Shown piece after piece: positions 11,433-20,743 of a stretch of DNA of 64,000 bases (the stretch's first letter is position 1; every line of letters starts with the position of its first letter). This stretch comes from Agrobacterium tumefaciens (GTDB lineage Bacteria; Pseudomonadota; Alphaproteobacteria; Rhizobiales; Rhizobiaceae), in NCBI GenBank assembly GCA_017744915.1, contig JAGIAH010000003.1:1-64000 (forward strand), read 5' to 3'. The position numbers were made by a program, and so were the translations under genes. The notes beneath the pieces are model-generated. The model was not told the origin of the DNA, did no database searches, and saw only the letters and a list, made by a program, of their open reading frames with translations.

Positions 11433-12532
11433 CAGGCCTTGGCTCCCCTTTTACCGAAACCGATCAATGTCTCGGCGCTGCCATCAAGCGGCCAGCGCGA
11501 GCGCGGCGGAATTTCCAGCGGATCGGCTTGCCTGCCATCCGCCATGCGCTCCAGCCCGGCCCAGGCGATCATCGCGGCATTATCGGTGCAGAGCCGATGC
11601 GGCGGTGCGACGAAACGAAAGCCATGGGTGTCGCAAAGCGACTGCAGGGTCTGGCGGATTTCCTGGTTGGCCGCGACGCCGCCGGCCACGACCAGTGCAG
11701 GCGTGGTCTCCAACTGCGGAAACTCTCGGCTGAACCGCGCAAGGCCACGGCCGATACGGTCTTTCAGGGTGCGTGACACCGCCTTCTGGAAGGAGGCGCA
11801 GATATCGGCGATATCCTGCTCCGAAAGTGGTGCGATAGCGGTCGCGGCCTGCCGCACTGCTGTCTTCAAGCCCGAGAAGGAAAAGTCGAGCCGTGTTTCA
11901 CCCACCATCGGGCGGGGAAGCGTAAAACGGTCCGGGTCACCTTTCGCCGCCGCTTTCTCCACGGCAGGCCCACCGGGATAGGGCAGGCCCAGAAGCTTCG
12001 CAGTCTTGTCGAAGGCCTCGCCCAAAGCGTCATCGATGGTGGTTCCCCAGCGCTCGTAGTCGCCCACCCCGCGCACCAGCACCAGCTGGGTGTGGCCACC
12101 GGACACCAGCAACATCAGATAGGGAAAAGACAGACCGTCGGTCAGCCGCGCCGTCAGCGCATGGCCTTCCAGGTGGTTGATGGCGTAAAGCGGCTTGCCG
12201 GCCGCCTTGGCGATGGCCTTGCCCGTCATCAGCCCCACCAGCAGGCCGCCGATGAGACCGGGGCCGGAGGTGGCGGCGATGGCATCGACATCCGCAAGGG
12301 TCACACCCGCCTGCTCCAGCGCTTCCTCCACCAGCGTATCCAGCGCCTCGACATGGGCACGGGCAGCAATTTCCGGCACCACACCGCCATAGGCGCTGTG
12401 TTCCTCAAGCTGCGACAAAACGACGTCGGAGATGATCTCGCCGCGCCCGTCCGCATGCCGAACCACTATGGATGCAGCGGTTTCGTCACAGCTGGTCTCT
12501 ATGCCGAGGATACGAAGAAAGGGGGCCATCAA
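11432..12532 (-). CDS. tsaD: tRNA N6-adenosine threonylcarbamoyltransferase
   Basis: A 366-residue Kae1/Qri7 protein that transfers the threonylcarbamoyl group to A37 of ANN-reading tRNAs, with TsaB and TsaE as usual partners. The metal-binding histidines are H120 and H124 in INHLEGH, and the N-terminal [11 protein letters not shown] is canonical. The ATG at 12532 or 12529 may be used. It is divergent from hemC across a 70-base region and overlaps gpsA by one base. It pairs functionally with mtaB at 55.2 kb, which acts on the same modified base. Confidence 0.97.
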   Translation of the reverse strand: MMAPFLRILGIETSCDETAASIVVRHADGRGEIISDVVLSQLEEHSAYGGVVPEIAARAHVEALDTLVEEALEQAGVTLADVDAIAATSGPGLIGGLLVGLMTGKAIAKAAGKPLYAINHLEGHALTARLTDGLSFPYLMLLVSGGHTQLVLVRGVGDYERWGTTIDDALGEAFDKTAKLLGLPYPGGPAVEKAAAKGDPDRFTLPRPMVGETRLDFSFSGLKTAVRQAATAIAPLSEQDIADICASFQKAVSRTLKDRIGRGLARFSREFPQLETTPALVVAGGVAANQEIRQTLQSLCDTHGFRFVAPPHRLCTDNAAMIAWAGLERMADGRQADPLEIPPRSRWPLDGSAETLIGFGKRGAKA

Positions 12533-12560
12533 ATCTGTTCGTTCATTGCGATCATGCGCT

Positions 12561-12580
12561 GAGTTGGTCTAAGACAACTC
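12561..12580. promoter_or_regulatory. Inverted repeat in the tsaD/hemC divergent region
   Basis: GAGTTG (12561-12566) and CAACTC (12575-12580) are perfect inverted arms around GTCTAAGA, which nearly extends the pairing. It sits in the 70-base gap between the two divergent starts and could be an operator or part of a core promoter. No regulator can be named. Confidence 0.35.
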
Positions 12581-12602
12581 CGGTAACAATGGATAGACGC
12601 GG

Positions 12603-13532
12603 ATGCAAACAAAACCTTTCCGAATCGGCACGCGCGGCAGCCCGCTGGCGCTTGCACAGGCTTATGAGACCCGCAGCCGGCTGATAGCGGCGCATGGTCT
12701 GCCGGAAGAAATGTTCGAGATCGTCGTGCTGTCCACCAAGGGCGACCGGATCACCGACCGCGCCCTTTCGGAAATCGGCGGCAAGGGCCTGTTCACGGAG
12801 GAACTGGAGAACCAGCTTCTGTCCGGCGAGCTCGATATTGCCGTGCACTCCTCCAAGGACATGCCAACGGTTTTGCCTGACGGCCTCCATCTTTCCGCTT
12901 TCCTGCCACGTGAGGACGTGCGCGACGCCTTCATCGGCCGCACGGCACCGAAGCTTCTGGAGCTACCACAGGGCGCCGTCGTGGGTTCCGCATCTCTGCG
13001 CCGCCAAGCACTGATCCGCCGCCTGCGCCCGGATCTCAGCGTCATCGTTTTCCGCGGCCTGGTCGACACGCGTCTGCGCAAGCTCGAAGAAGGCCAGGCG
13101 GATGCGACGCTACTTGCCTTTGCCGGACTAAAGCGGCTCGGCAAGAACAACGTCCCGACGGAAATTCTCGATCCGAAAGAATTTCCCCCCGCTCCGGCCC
13201 AAGGCGCAATCGGGATCGAGAGCCGCATCGGCGACGCTCGCATGGACGAGCTGCTCGCCCCAATAAACCACGGGCCCACCCATGATGCCGTAACCTGTGA
13301 GCGCGCCTTTCTGGCGGCACTTGACGGTTCCTGTCGCACCCCCATTGCCGGTTACGCCACCTGCGACGGCGAAGCGCTGCATTTTTCCGGTCTGATCCTC
13401 ACGCCGGATGGCCAGACGAGCTACGGCATCGAAATCTCCGGCAACCGCAGGGATGCGGCGAAGCTCGGCCAACAGGCCGGCGAAGAGGTGCGTGCCAAGG
13501 CGGGCAGCAATTTCTTCGAAGGCTGGAGCTGA
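12603..13532 (+). CDS. hemC: Porphobilinogen deaminase (hydroxymethylbilane synthase)
   Basis: A 309-residue enzyme that joins four porphobilinogens into hydroxymethylbilane in haem and cobalamin synthesis. The cysteine that carries the dipyrromethane cofactor is C244 in DGSCRTPI. The motifs [22 protein letters not shown] and SLRRQA are intact. The usual RGN-x-x-TRL segment reads [11 protein letters not shown] here (Leu in place of Asn). The stop is 4 bases before hemD. Confidence 0.97.
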   Translation: MQTKPFRIGTRGSPLALAQAYETRSRLIAAHGLPEEMFEIVVLSTKGDRITDRALSEIGGKGLFTEELENQLLSGELDIAVHSSKDMPTVLPDGLHLSAFLPREDVRDAFIGRTAPKLLELPQGAVVGSASLRRQALIRRLRPDLSVIVFRGLVDTRLRKLEEGQADATLLAFAGLKRLGKNNVPTEILDPKEFPPAPAQGAIGIESRIGDARMDELLAPINHGPTHDAVTCERAFLAALDGSCRTPIAGYATCDGEALHFSGLILTPDGQTSYGIEISGNRRDAAKLGQQAGEEVRAKAGSNFFEGWS

Positions 13533-13536
13533 ACCG

Positions 13537-14277
13537 ATGCGGATCGTCGTCACCCGGCCGCAGCGTTCGGGAGAAAGGACGGCCGCAAAGCTTGAAGCGT
13601 TCGGCCATGAGCCTGTGCTTCTGCCGCTGTTTCATCCCGTCCATCATGGGGAACCCGCCGTCGCGGCACTGTCCGACCCGGCCGGAGCCATCGCGGTGAC
13701 GAGCGCCGAAGCCCTGCATGCGCTGGCAACCTCCGGGGAGCGGCTCGCCCCGCATCTGTCAAAACCGCTTTTTGCCGTCGGCGAGGCGACGGCGGAAGCG
13801 GCGGAAAAAACCGGTTTCGAGCAGATATTCACCGCCTCCGGTGATGCCGTGAGCCTGACCGCTCTGGTAATGCAGCACCGCGCTTTTCTGACTGAAGAAG
13901 ACCCCCTGCTCTATCTCGCCGGCAGGCCACGCGGCACCGTCTTCGAAGAGGGTCTCGCCGCCGCTGCAATCCCCTTCAGAGCGGTCGACTGTTACGAGAT
14001 GCTGCCCTCGCCTATCTCCGAAGCCATGCTGGAAACGGTGCTTGCCGAACCCGCTGCCGATGTCGTTCTGCTCTATTCCTCGGAAGCGGCGCGAGCCTTT
14101 TTCCGGCATGCATCGGCAGAAAAATACGGGGCAGCGCTGGCGGCGACAAAATTCATCTGCATCAGCCGCAACGTGCTGTCTCTGGTTCCGGAAATCTTTC
14201 GTGCAAACGCCAGAGCCGCCGAAGAGCCGAGCGAGGCGGCCATGTTCAAACTTCTGCGCCGCGACTCTGGAACCTAA
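13537..14277 (+). CDS. hemD: Uroporphyrinogen-III synthase
   Basis: A 246-residue enzyme that closes hydroxymethylbilane to uroporphyrinogen III while inverting ring D. The family is poorly conserved. Support comes from the two-domain length, the opening RIVVTRP, the segment AVGEATAEAAEKTGF and the C-terminal LLYSSEAARAF, together with its place directly after hemC. I chose the ATG at 13537, 4 bases after the hemC stop, over a longer upstream frame that overlaps hemC. Confidence 0.93.
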   Translation: MRIVVTRPQRSGERTAAKLEAFGHEPVLLPLFHPVHHGEPAVAALSDPAGAIAVTSAEALHALATSGERLAPHLSKPLFAVGEATAEAAEKTGFEQIFTASGDAVSLTALVMQHRAFLTEEDPLLYLAGRPRGTVFEEGLAAAAIPFRAVDCYEMLPSPISEAMLETVLAEPAADVVLLYSSEAARAFFRHASAEKYGAALAATKFICISRNVLSLVPEIFRANARAAEEPSEAAMFKLLRRDSGT

Positions 14278-14350
14278 TTCAAGCTCGCCTCTTTCCTTTG
14301 CCGCCGTCACTGACTAGGTTTAGATTACTGCAGGCAGAAATGAGGTTGTC

Positions 14351-15808
14351 ATGGTATCGGGAAAGCCGCCACGCCACTCCAAGTCCAAAGCCGAACCGGT
14401 CACCATCGACCTGGACGCGAAAGACGTGAAAGCAATTTCTGCCGACGGAGATGCTGCCAGAACGGACGAAAAGCCCGGTGACAAAACGCCGGCAGCGACC
14501 GAGCCGGGCGCAGCAGAAACAAAACCCGCAGCAGCCGCAGCGGGCAATCCTGCCCCCGTCTGGGACCAGCCGCACAAAACCCCTCTCGAACCTGAGCCGA
14601 ATGTCGGCAAGACGGAATCGGCGACTGCCGGGCAGAAGGCGGAAAGCCCTCCGGACAAGCCGAAGGAGCCCGTTTCGCCAGCTGCTGTCCCACCAAAAGC
14701 CGATGCAGGGCCAGCGACAGGCGCCGCCGGAACGAGCGCCGCTTCGGCTGCCTCAGCGGCTTCGAAGCCGACCTTCGGCTCCCCAGCGGCCTCCAGCACA
14801 TCCGGCAGCGCCGCTGCTTCGGCTGCTACACAATCCTCGACCGCCACCTCCTCGTCGGGGCCGACGAAGCCCTCCACGCCGCAGCAGGCGGAGCGCAAAC
14901 AGGCGGCCACCTCAGGATTGGTTGCGGCCGGTATCGTCGGCGGCCTTGTGGCGCTCGCCGCCGCCGGCAGTATGCAGTATGCCGGTATCCTGCCATCATT
15001 TAATGCAGGCCGGGCCGGAAGCGATGAAATCGCCACACTGAAATCCGATCTCGGCAGCCTGCGGCAACAGCTCGCCAACGCTCCGGCGGCAGACAGCTCG
15101 GCGCTGGAACAGCGCATTGCAGCGCTCGAAGGGGCAAAGGGTGAAGCCCCGCAAGTGGATGGGCTTTCGGAAAAAATCACGGCGCTAGAGGCCACCCTTC
15201 AGTCCGAGCGTTCCGCGCAGGCCTCCGCTACGGCCGAATTGACGCGCCGCCTGGCCGATGCGGAAGCCAAGATCAACGAGCCGCGCGACGATATCGAGGT
15301 CGCCCGCGCCATAGCCTCGGCCGCGCTGAAAGCCGCGATCGATCGCGGCGGGCCGTTCCTCACCGAACTCGACACGCTCTCCAAGGTCACGCCTGACGAT
15401 CCGGCCATCGCATCGCTGCAATCTTTCGCCGCCACCGGCGTGCCGTCACGTTCGGAACTGATGCAGAAATTCCCTGATGTCGCCAATGCGATGCTATCGG
15501 CCATCAACCAGCCCGATCCCAACCAGAGCATAATGGAACGCCTGACCGAAAGCGCCTTTTCGCTGGTGAAGGTTCGCCCCGTCGGAAATATCGAGGGTGA
15601 GACCCCCGACGCGGTGATCGCGCGCATGGAAAACAAGCTGCGCAACGGCGATCTGCAGGGCGCAGCGCTTGAATGGAACGGGCTTCCCGAGGCGGCCAAG
15701 GCGGCATCCGCCGACTACAAGAAATCTCTGGATGCGCGTATCGAGGTCGAAAATCTGGTGGGAGGCACGTTGAACCGTGCCATCACCAGCACCGGCAGGC
15801 AGGGGTAA
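14351..15808 (+). CDS. Mic60/mitofilin-like inner-membrane protein
   Basis: A 485-residue COG4223-type protein. Residues 1-185 are a low-complexity Ala/Pro/Ser/Lys-rich cytoplasmic stretch. One membrane helix follows (about 187-207), then a periplasmic coiled coil (about 225-310). The C-terminal helical domain includes GDLQGAALEWNGLPEAAK, which resembles the mitofilin signature. Alphaproteobacterial Mic60 is the ancestor of the mitochondrial crista-junction protein and typically sits between hemD and hemY, as here. A role in membrane shaping or contact sites is inferred from the family. Confidence 0.85.
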   Translation: MVSGKPPRHSKSKAEPVTIDLDAKDVKAISADGDAARTDEKPGDKTPAATEPGAAETKPAAAAAGNPAPVWDQPHKTPLEPEPNVGKTESATAGQKAESPPDKPKEPVSPAAVPPKADAGPATGAAGTSAASAASAASKPTFGSPAASSTSGSAAASAATQSSTATSSSGPTKPSTPQQAERKQAATSGLVAAGIVGGLVALAAAGSMQYAGILPSFNAGRAGSDEIATLKSDLGSLRQQLANAPAADSSALEQRIAALEGAKGEAPQVDGLSEKITALEATLQSERSAQASATAELTRRLADAEAKINEPRDDIEVARAIASAALKAAIDRGGPFLTELDTLSKVTPDDPAIASLQSFAATGVPSRSELMQKFPDVANAMLSAINQPDPNQSIMERLTESAFSLVKVRPVGNIEGETPDAVIARMENKLRNGDLQGAALEWNGLPEAAKAASADYKKSLDARIEVENLVGGTLNRAITSTGRQG

Positions 15809-15812
15809 GGGC

Positions 15813-17429
15813 ATGACCAGAATTCTGACTTTCGCCGTTATCGTTCTGGCGCTCGGTTTCGGTTTCTCCTGGCTGGCGGACAGGCCGGGCGTGCTCTCCA
15901 TCGTCTGGCAGGGCCAGCTGATCGAAATGAGCCTGATGGTTGCCGCCTCCATCATCGCGGCGCTGGTTGCCGCCGTCATGCTGGTCTGGTGGGTCGTCAA
16001 CGCCATCTGGACCTCGCCCAATGCCGCCCGCCGTTATTTTCGCGCCCGCAAGCGTGACCGCGGTTATCAGGCCCTGTCCACCGGCCTCATCGCCGCCGGC
16101 GCCGGCAATGCCATCCTCGCCCGCAAGATGACGGCCCGCACGCAGGGGCTGCTTAGCGCCGATCAGGAACCACTCATCCACCTGCTGGATGCGCAGGCCG
16201 ATCTGATCGAAGGCAAATATGACGAGGCGCGGCGCAAATTCGAAGCCATGGCCCGAGATCCGGAAACCCGCGAGCTGGGGCTTCGTGGCTTGTATATAGA
16301 GGCGCGCCGACAGGGAGCTTATGAGGCCGCCCAGCAATATGCCGAGGATGCAGCGGAAAAAGCCCCCTATCTGCCCTGGGCAGCACAGGCAACGCTGGAA
16401 AACCGCTGCCGCAATGGGCAATGGGACGATGCCATCCGCCTGCTCGACCAGCAGAAGGCGGCAAGCGTGATCGAGCGTGGTGAAGCGGAACGGCTGAAAG
16501 CCGTGCTTCTCACCGCCAAGGCAGGCGAGAAGCTGGAAAGCGATCCGGTCGGTGCACGCGAGGATGCCAAGCAGGCTCTCAAGCTCGCCAAAGGCCTCGT
16601 GCCGGCGGCGCTGATCGCGGCGAAATCCTATCTGCGTGAAGACAATCTGCGCAAGGCGGCAACGGTTCTGGAACCGGTGTGGAAGAACGATCCACATCCG
16701 CAGATCGCCGAGCTTTATGTCCGCGCCCGCAGTGGCGACACCGCCATCGACCGGCTGAAACGCGCCGAGCGGCTGGAAAGCCTGAAACCCAACAATATCG
16801 AATCCCTGTTCGCCGTGGCGCAGGCAGCACTCGATGCCAAGGAATTCGCCAAGGCGCGGGCCAAGGCCGAGGCCGCCGCCCGGATCGAACCGCGTGAAAG
16901 CATCTTCCTGCTGATGGCCGATATCGAGGAGGCCGAAACCGGCGATCAGGGCCGGGTGCGCTACTGGATGGCGCAGGCGCTGCGCGCGCCGCGAGACCCC
17001 GCCTGGGTTGCCGATGGCATCGTCTCTGAAAAATGGCTGCCCGTTTCGCCCGTCACCGGTCGTCTCGACGCCTTCGAATGGAAAGCGCCCTTCGGCCAAC
17101 TCGAAGGTCCCGTCGAGGATCTTGCGATCGAAAACGCGATTGCCGCAGCACCAGCACGGGCCGAACCGGCTGCAAAGACGATCATTGTCGAAGCCGCGCC
17201 CGAGACCCGCGCGGAACCGAAACCCGCCCCGGCTGCGCCGATCGAGGTGAAGCCGATCGTATCGGCCCCGAAGGAAAAGAAGCCCGTCACAATCGAAGCG
17301 CCGGCGGAAGCCGATCAACCGGATGAAAAGGCGGAAGCCGTGCCATTTTTCGGCGGCGCACCGGATGATCCAGGCGTCAAGAAACCCGCCGCGGAAGCCG
17401 ACCCCAAGACCCGGCTCAAACTCTTTTGA
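15813..17429 (+). CDS. hemY: HemY-type TPR membrane protein
   Basis: A 538-residue HemY N-terminal-domain protein. Two membrane helices (about residues 3-20 and 42-65) are followed by a long tetratricopeptide-like helical region (to about 430) and an Ala/Pro/Lys-rich tail. The family is tied to haem synthesis by gene context, but no enzymatic step is established; it is unrelated to the protoporphyrinogen oxidase also called HemY in Bacillus. The ATG at 15813 follows the Mic60 stop by 4 bases with a GGGGTAAGGG ribosome site. Confidence 0.9.
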   Translation: MTRILTFAVIVLALGFGFSWLADRPGVLSIVWQGQLIEMSLMVAASIIAALVAAVMLVWWVVNAIWTSPNAARRYFRARKRDRGYQALSTGLIAAGAGNAILARKMTARTQGLLSADQEPLIHLLDAQADLIEGKYDEARRKFEAMARDPETRELGLRGLYIEARRQGAYEAAQQYAEDAAEKAPYLPWAAQATLENRCRNGQWDDAIRLLDQQKAASVIERGEAERLKAVLLTAKAGEKLESDPVGAREDAKQALKLAKGLVPAALIAAKSYLREDNLRKAATVLEPVWKNDPHPQIAELYVRARSGDTAIDRLKRAERLESLKPNNIESLFAVAQAALDAKEFAKARAKAEAAARIEPRESIFLLMADIEEAETGDQGRVRYWMAQALRAPRDPAWVADGIVSEKWLPVSPVTGRLDAFEWKAPFGQLEGPVEDLAIENAIAAAPARAEPAAKTIIVEAAPETRAEPKPAPAAPIEVKPIVSAPKEKKPVTIEAPAEADQPDEKAEAVPFFGGAPDDPGVKKPAAEADPKTRLKLF

Positions 17430-17443
17430 CGAACAGGCGATCA

Positions 17444-17932
17444 ATGTTCCATCAAATACAGTCGTTTCTTCAAAACCTCGTCGGTCCGCATGCGGGTGAT
17501 TTCAGCCCGGACGATCTGAGGGTGGCAGTCGCCGCCCTTTGTTTCCAGGTGATGGAAGCGGATGGCACCGTCTCGAAAAGCGAACGTGACCGCCTGCGCG
17601 AAATCCTGCAGGATTATTATCATCTCGACAGCGGCAAACTCGATGCCCTTCTCGCCGCCGGCCAGGAGGCTGGCAAGGAAGCCGTCGATTATTACCGTTT
17701 CACCACCGATATCCGCCGCCATCTCGATGAAGATCAGCGCGTGGAGCTTATTGGCATATTATGGGATATTGTTTACGCTGACGGCGAACGAAGCGAAATG
17801 GAAGATCATGTGATCTGGCGAGTCGCCGATCTGCTTGGTGTTTCCGTGCGCGACAGGGTTCTGCAACGTCAGCAGGCCGCCACGAGGTCCGGGCCCGCTG
17901 AAGAAAGCGAAAACGAAGACGATGCTGTTTGA
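17444..17932 (+). CDS. TerB-like helical protein
   Basis: A 162-residue protein with one TerB-like domain. Two acidic motifs, MEADGTVSKSERDRL and VYADGERSEMEDHVI, are the repeated D-G-x-x-S/E pattern that may bind metal. The C-terminus is Glu/Asp-rich. TerB domains occur in tellurite operons but also as stand-alone housekeeping proteins, and nothing else of a tellurite system is here. I chose the ATG at 17444 (MFHQIQSFL). It overlaps the next gene by 11 bases. Confidence 0.85.
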   Translation: MFHQIQSFLQNLVGPHAGDFSPDDLRVAVAALCFQVMEADGTVSKSERDRLREILQDYYHLDSGKLDALLAAGQEAGKEAVDYYRFTTDIRRHLDEDQRVELIGILWDIVYADGERSEMEDHVIWRVADLLGVSVRDRVLQRQQAATRSGPAEESENEDDAV

Positions 17933-18653
17933 CCCCTCCAGGCAACAGAAAGAACAACCTTCGCTGCTTGTCGTCCTGCATCAGGAACGTTCCACGCCCG
18001 GTCGCGTCGGCCAGATGCTGGTGGAAAAGGGGTATCGCCTCGATATAAGGCGCCCGGCGCTCGGCGATGACCTGCCGCAAACGTTAGAAAAACACGCCGG
18101 CGCCATCATCTTCGGCGGCCCGATGAGCGCCAACGACCCGCATGATTATGTCAAAGCCGAAATCGACTGGCTGAAGGTGCCGCTGAAGGAAAACAAGCCC
18201 TTTCTTGGCATCTGTCTCGGCGCGCAGATGCTGTCCAAACATCTGGGCGGCAGGGTCGAGGCCGACAGGGATGGCAAGGTGGAAATCGGCTGGTATCCGC
18301 TTCACGCCACCGAACATGGGCGGCTTTTGATGCCGCATTGGCCAAAGATGGTCTATCATTTCCACAAGGAAGGCTTTGAACTGCCGCGAGGAGCGGAGCT
18401 TCTGGCCTCCGGTGAGACCTATCCCAACCAGGCCTATCGTTATGGAAAAAATGCCTGGGGCCTGCAGTTTCACGCAGAACTGACCCGCGCCATGATGCAT
18501 AGCTGGGTGGTGCGCGGCGCGCAGCGTTTCGGCATGCCCAATGCGCAGGTCGGCAGCCAGCATCTGGAAGGCCGCATGCTGTTCGACACACCGCTCAGGG
18601 CATGGCTCGGCAATTTTCTCGATCTGGTCTTCGAAGGCAAGGCGCAGCGCTGA
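17922..18653 (+). CDS. Class I glutamine amidotransferase-like protein
   Basis: A 243-residue class I (triad) glutamine amidotransferase domain. The nucleophile is C98 in GICLGAQML, the oxyanion region reads IIFGGPMSAN, and the catalytic histidine lies in GLQFHAELT. No synthetase domain is attached, as in the GuaA-like stand-alone group. The substrate is unknown. The ATG at 17922 lies inside the 3' end of the TerB gene, so the two are likely translationally coupled; this is the end of the hem-locus run. Confidence 0.88.
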   Translation: MLFDPSRQQKEQPSLLVVLHQERSTPGRVGQMLVEKGYRLDIRRPALGDDLPQTLEKHAGAIIFGGPMSANDPHDYVKAEIDWLKVPLKENKPFLGICLGAQMLSKHLGGRVEADRDGKVEIGWYPLHATEHGRLLMPHWPKMVYHFHKEGFELPRGAELLASGETYPNQAYRYGKNAWGLQFHAELTRAMMHSWVVRGAQRFGMPNAQVGSQHLEGRMLFDTPLRAWLGNFLDLVFEGKAQR

Positions 18654-18665
18654 GACCTTGTGCCC

Positions 18666-19898
18666 TCAATGCGGCGCGTCCAGATTGTCGATCTTGCGCA
18701 GCTTGGAAAAACCGAGCGCCCAGATGACCGCCACAGCAAGCGTGCCTGCCCCGCCGATGACGACGGCCGGAACCGCCCCGACGACATGGGCCATGGTGCC
18801 GGCGCGGAACTCACCCAATTCGTTTGATGCCCCCACGAACACCATGTTCACCGCATTCACGCGCCCGCGCACCTCATCCGGCGTCCAGAGCGCGATCAGT
18901 GTTTCACGCACATAAACCGACACCATGTCCGATGCGCCCATGACCACCAGCGCGGCGATGGACAGCCACGCGGTTTGCGAAAGCCCGAAGATCACGGTGG
19001 AAACGCCGAAGACACCGACACCGACAAACATCAGCAGGCCCGCATGGTGCCGGATGGGTTTGAACGCCAGAATGACCGCAACCGTGATGGCCCCGATGCC
19101 GGGAGCCGCACGCAAAAGCCCGAGGCCCCATGGCCCGAGTGTCAGCACTTCTTTGGCAAAGATCGGCATCAGCGCGACAGCACCGCCCAGCAGGACAGCG
19201 AAAAGGTCGAGCGAGATCGCTCCGAGGACGATCTTCTCCTGCGAGATGAATTTGAACCCTGCCAGCATGGTTTCAAGGCTGATGGCTTTTGCCGGCCCAC
19301 GTTGTTCCGGTTTGCGGATAGCGACCGCAAGCGTTGCCGATACGATGAACAGCACGAACGCCACGCTATAGGCAACGGACGCACCAAGGCCATAAAGCAG
19401 ACCACCGGCAACCGGTCCAAGAATCGATGCCATCTGCCAGGAAGACGAATTCCAGGCGATGGCATTCGGCAAGTCCTCGACCGGCACGAGATTGGGCGCC
19501 AGCGACTGGACCGCCGGCCCCATAAAGGCCCGCTCAATGCCGAAGACGACGAGAATGGCAAAGACCGGCCAGGGGGAAAAACTATGCGTCAACGTGAGAC
19601 CGAGGAGCGCCGCAGCACAGAGCGCCGCCATCAGCAGGCATATGGCCATGATGCGGCGGCGATTGTGCCGGTCGGCGACCGTTCCGGTCACCAGGATCAG
19701 GAGCAACGATGGCAGAAACTGGAAAAGACCGATCAGGCCGAGATAAAAGGCGTTGCCTGTTACCTCATACATCTGCCAGCCGACGGAGACGCTGACGATC
19801 TGGATGGCGAAGGCCGAGAAAAACCGGGCGCTGAAGAAGCGGCGATAGGAACTATGCCGGAATGCGCCAAAGCGGTTTTCGGCAGAAGGCAGGGACAT
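18666..19898 (-). CDS. MFS transporter (EntS-like exporter family)
   Basis: A 410-residue protein with about 12 membrane helices and the loop motif GTVADRHNRRRIM between helices 2 and 3, typical of the MFS_3/EntS group of exporters. The substrate cannot be told from sequence. I chose the ATG at 19898 (MSLPSAENRFGAF); a longer frame adds 18 residues with no family support. It is convergent with the amidotransferase gene (12-base gap) and divergent from the YggT gene across a repeat-bearing region. Confidence 0.88.
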   Translation of the reverse strand: MSLPSAENRFGAFRHSSYRRFFSARFFSAFAIQIVSVSVGWQMYEVTGNAFYLGLIGLFQFLPSLLLILVTGTVADRHNRRRIMAICLLMAALCAAALLGLTLTHSFSPWPVFAILVVFGIERAFMGPAVQSLAPNLVPVEDLPNAIAWNSSSWQMASILGPVAGGLLYGLGASVAYSVAFVLFIVSATLAVAIRKPEQRGPAKAISLETMLAGFKFISQEKIVLGAISLDLFAVLLGGAVALMPIFAKEVLTLGPWGLGLLRAAPGIGAITVAVILAFKPIRHHAGLLMFVGVGVFGVSTVIFGLSQTAWLSIAALVVMGASDMVSVYVRETLIALWTPDEVRGRVNAVNMVFVGASNELGEFRAGTMAHVVGAVPAVVIGGAGTLAVAVIWALGFSKLRKIDNLDAPH

Positions 19899-19970
19899 CG
19901 GCTGGGTGCTCGCGAGACAATATGAGAGCTTTGCAATAGAGCGATATGACAAGAATCGCTAGCCCTCGCC

Positions 19971-20080
19971 AGCGGGATGGCGAAAAGTGTGAGCGGTTTT
20001 CGCCTGAAATCCCGCTGCCAGGCCATGGACCAGATCGTGATGATCGCCGGTCGATCCGACCAAAGATCATTACGATCTGG
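19971..20080. repeat. RIME-like double-palindrome repeat
   Basis: Two palindromes lie side by side over 110 bases. The first has arms AGCGGGAT / ATCCCGCT and GGCGAAAA / TTTTCGCC with a 4-base bulge and the loop GTGTGAGCGG (19971-20016). The second has 16-base arms (20030-20045 and 20065-20080) with one mismatch and an inner GGTCG/CGACC stem. Length and two-palindrome form fit the rhizobial intergenic mosaic element (RIME). The first palindrome matches the element at 10378-10421. Confidence 0.8.
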
Positions 20081-20144
20081 CGGAACACTTGCCGGTTCAC
20101 GCGTCAATGTCTAAATGTCTTGCAACCAAGATACGGAGATATTG

Positions 20145-20435
20145 ATGCTTGCCCTGTTTCAGACCATCGATCTGGCCTTGAACCTCTATACGTGGGTGCT
20201 GATCGCCAGCGCTATTTTTTCCTGGCTTTACGCCTTCAACGTCATCAATTCCCGCAACCAGTTCGTGAACGCCATCGGGAGTTTCCTGGTCAATGTCACG
20301 GAACCGGTTCTGCGCCCCATCCGCCGCATTCTGCCCAATCTCGGCGGCATCGACATTTCGCCGATCATCGTGCTGTTGATTATCTTCTTCATCCGCTCCT
20401 TCATGTGGAACACGCTTTACCCGATGTTCGCTTGA
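20145..20435 (+). CDS. YggT family membrane protein
   Basis: A 96-residue protein with two YggT-type membrane helices and the conserved inter-helix segment [14 protein letters not shown]. The family is linked to osmotic tolerance, cell envelope and division in other bacteria, but its mechanism is not known. I chose the ATG at 20145, which follows a GGAG ribosome site; an upstream frame start is not supported. Its stop overlaps the TTG start of the DUF167 gene, an adjacency seen widely. Confidence 0.9.
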   Translation: MLALFQTIDLALNLYTWVLIASAIFSWLYAFNVINSRNQFVNAIGSFLVNVTEPVLRPIRRILPNLGGIDISPIIVLLIIFFIRSFMWNTLYPMFA

Positions 20436-20737
20436 GCAGCTGCTGGCTAAAACACGGCGATCATATCCGCCTGTCCGTCCGCCTCACCCCGAATGGCGGG
20501 CGGGATGCCATCGACGGCGTGGAGCAGGATGCGGATGGACACGCGCATCTGAAGGCCCGCGTCAGCGCCGTGCCGGAAGACGGCAAGGCCAACAAGGCGC
20601 TGATTATTTTGCTGGCGAAAAAACTCGGCCTGCCCAAATCTTCCATCAGCTTCGTTTCAGGCGAAACAGCGCGCAAAAAAATCCTCCGGATCGATACCGA
20701 ACCGGAGGATTTCGAAGAGCGTTTTAAAAAGCTTTAG
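20432..20737 (+). CDS. DUF167 (YggU) family protein
   Basis: A 101-residue DUF167/UPF0235 protein with the motifs [28 protein letters not shown] and [12 protein letters not shown]. Its function is unknown; structures of the family show a small alpha-beta fold. The best start is the TTG at 20432, in the overlap TTGA with the YggT stop, because no in-frame ATG precedes the conserved part and the next codons ([11 protein letters not shown]) fit the family N-terminus. It is translationally coupled to YggT. Confidence 0.85.
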   Translation: MSSCWLKHGDHIRLSVRLTPNGGRDAIDGVEQDADGHAHLKARVSAVPEDGKANKALIILLAKKLGLPKSSISFVSGETARKKILRIDTEPEDFEERFKKL

Positions 20738-20743
20738 ACCGAA

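Noticed and set aside
17444..17932. Tellurite-resistance gene
   Set aside because: A lone TerB-like domain with no other ter gene nearby. The name would mislead.
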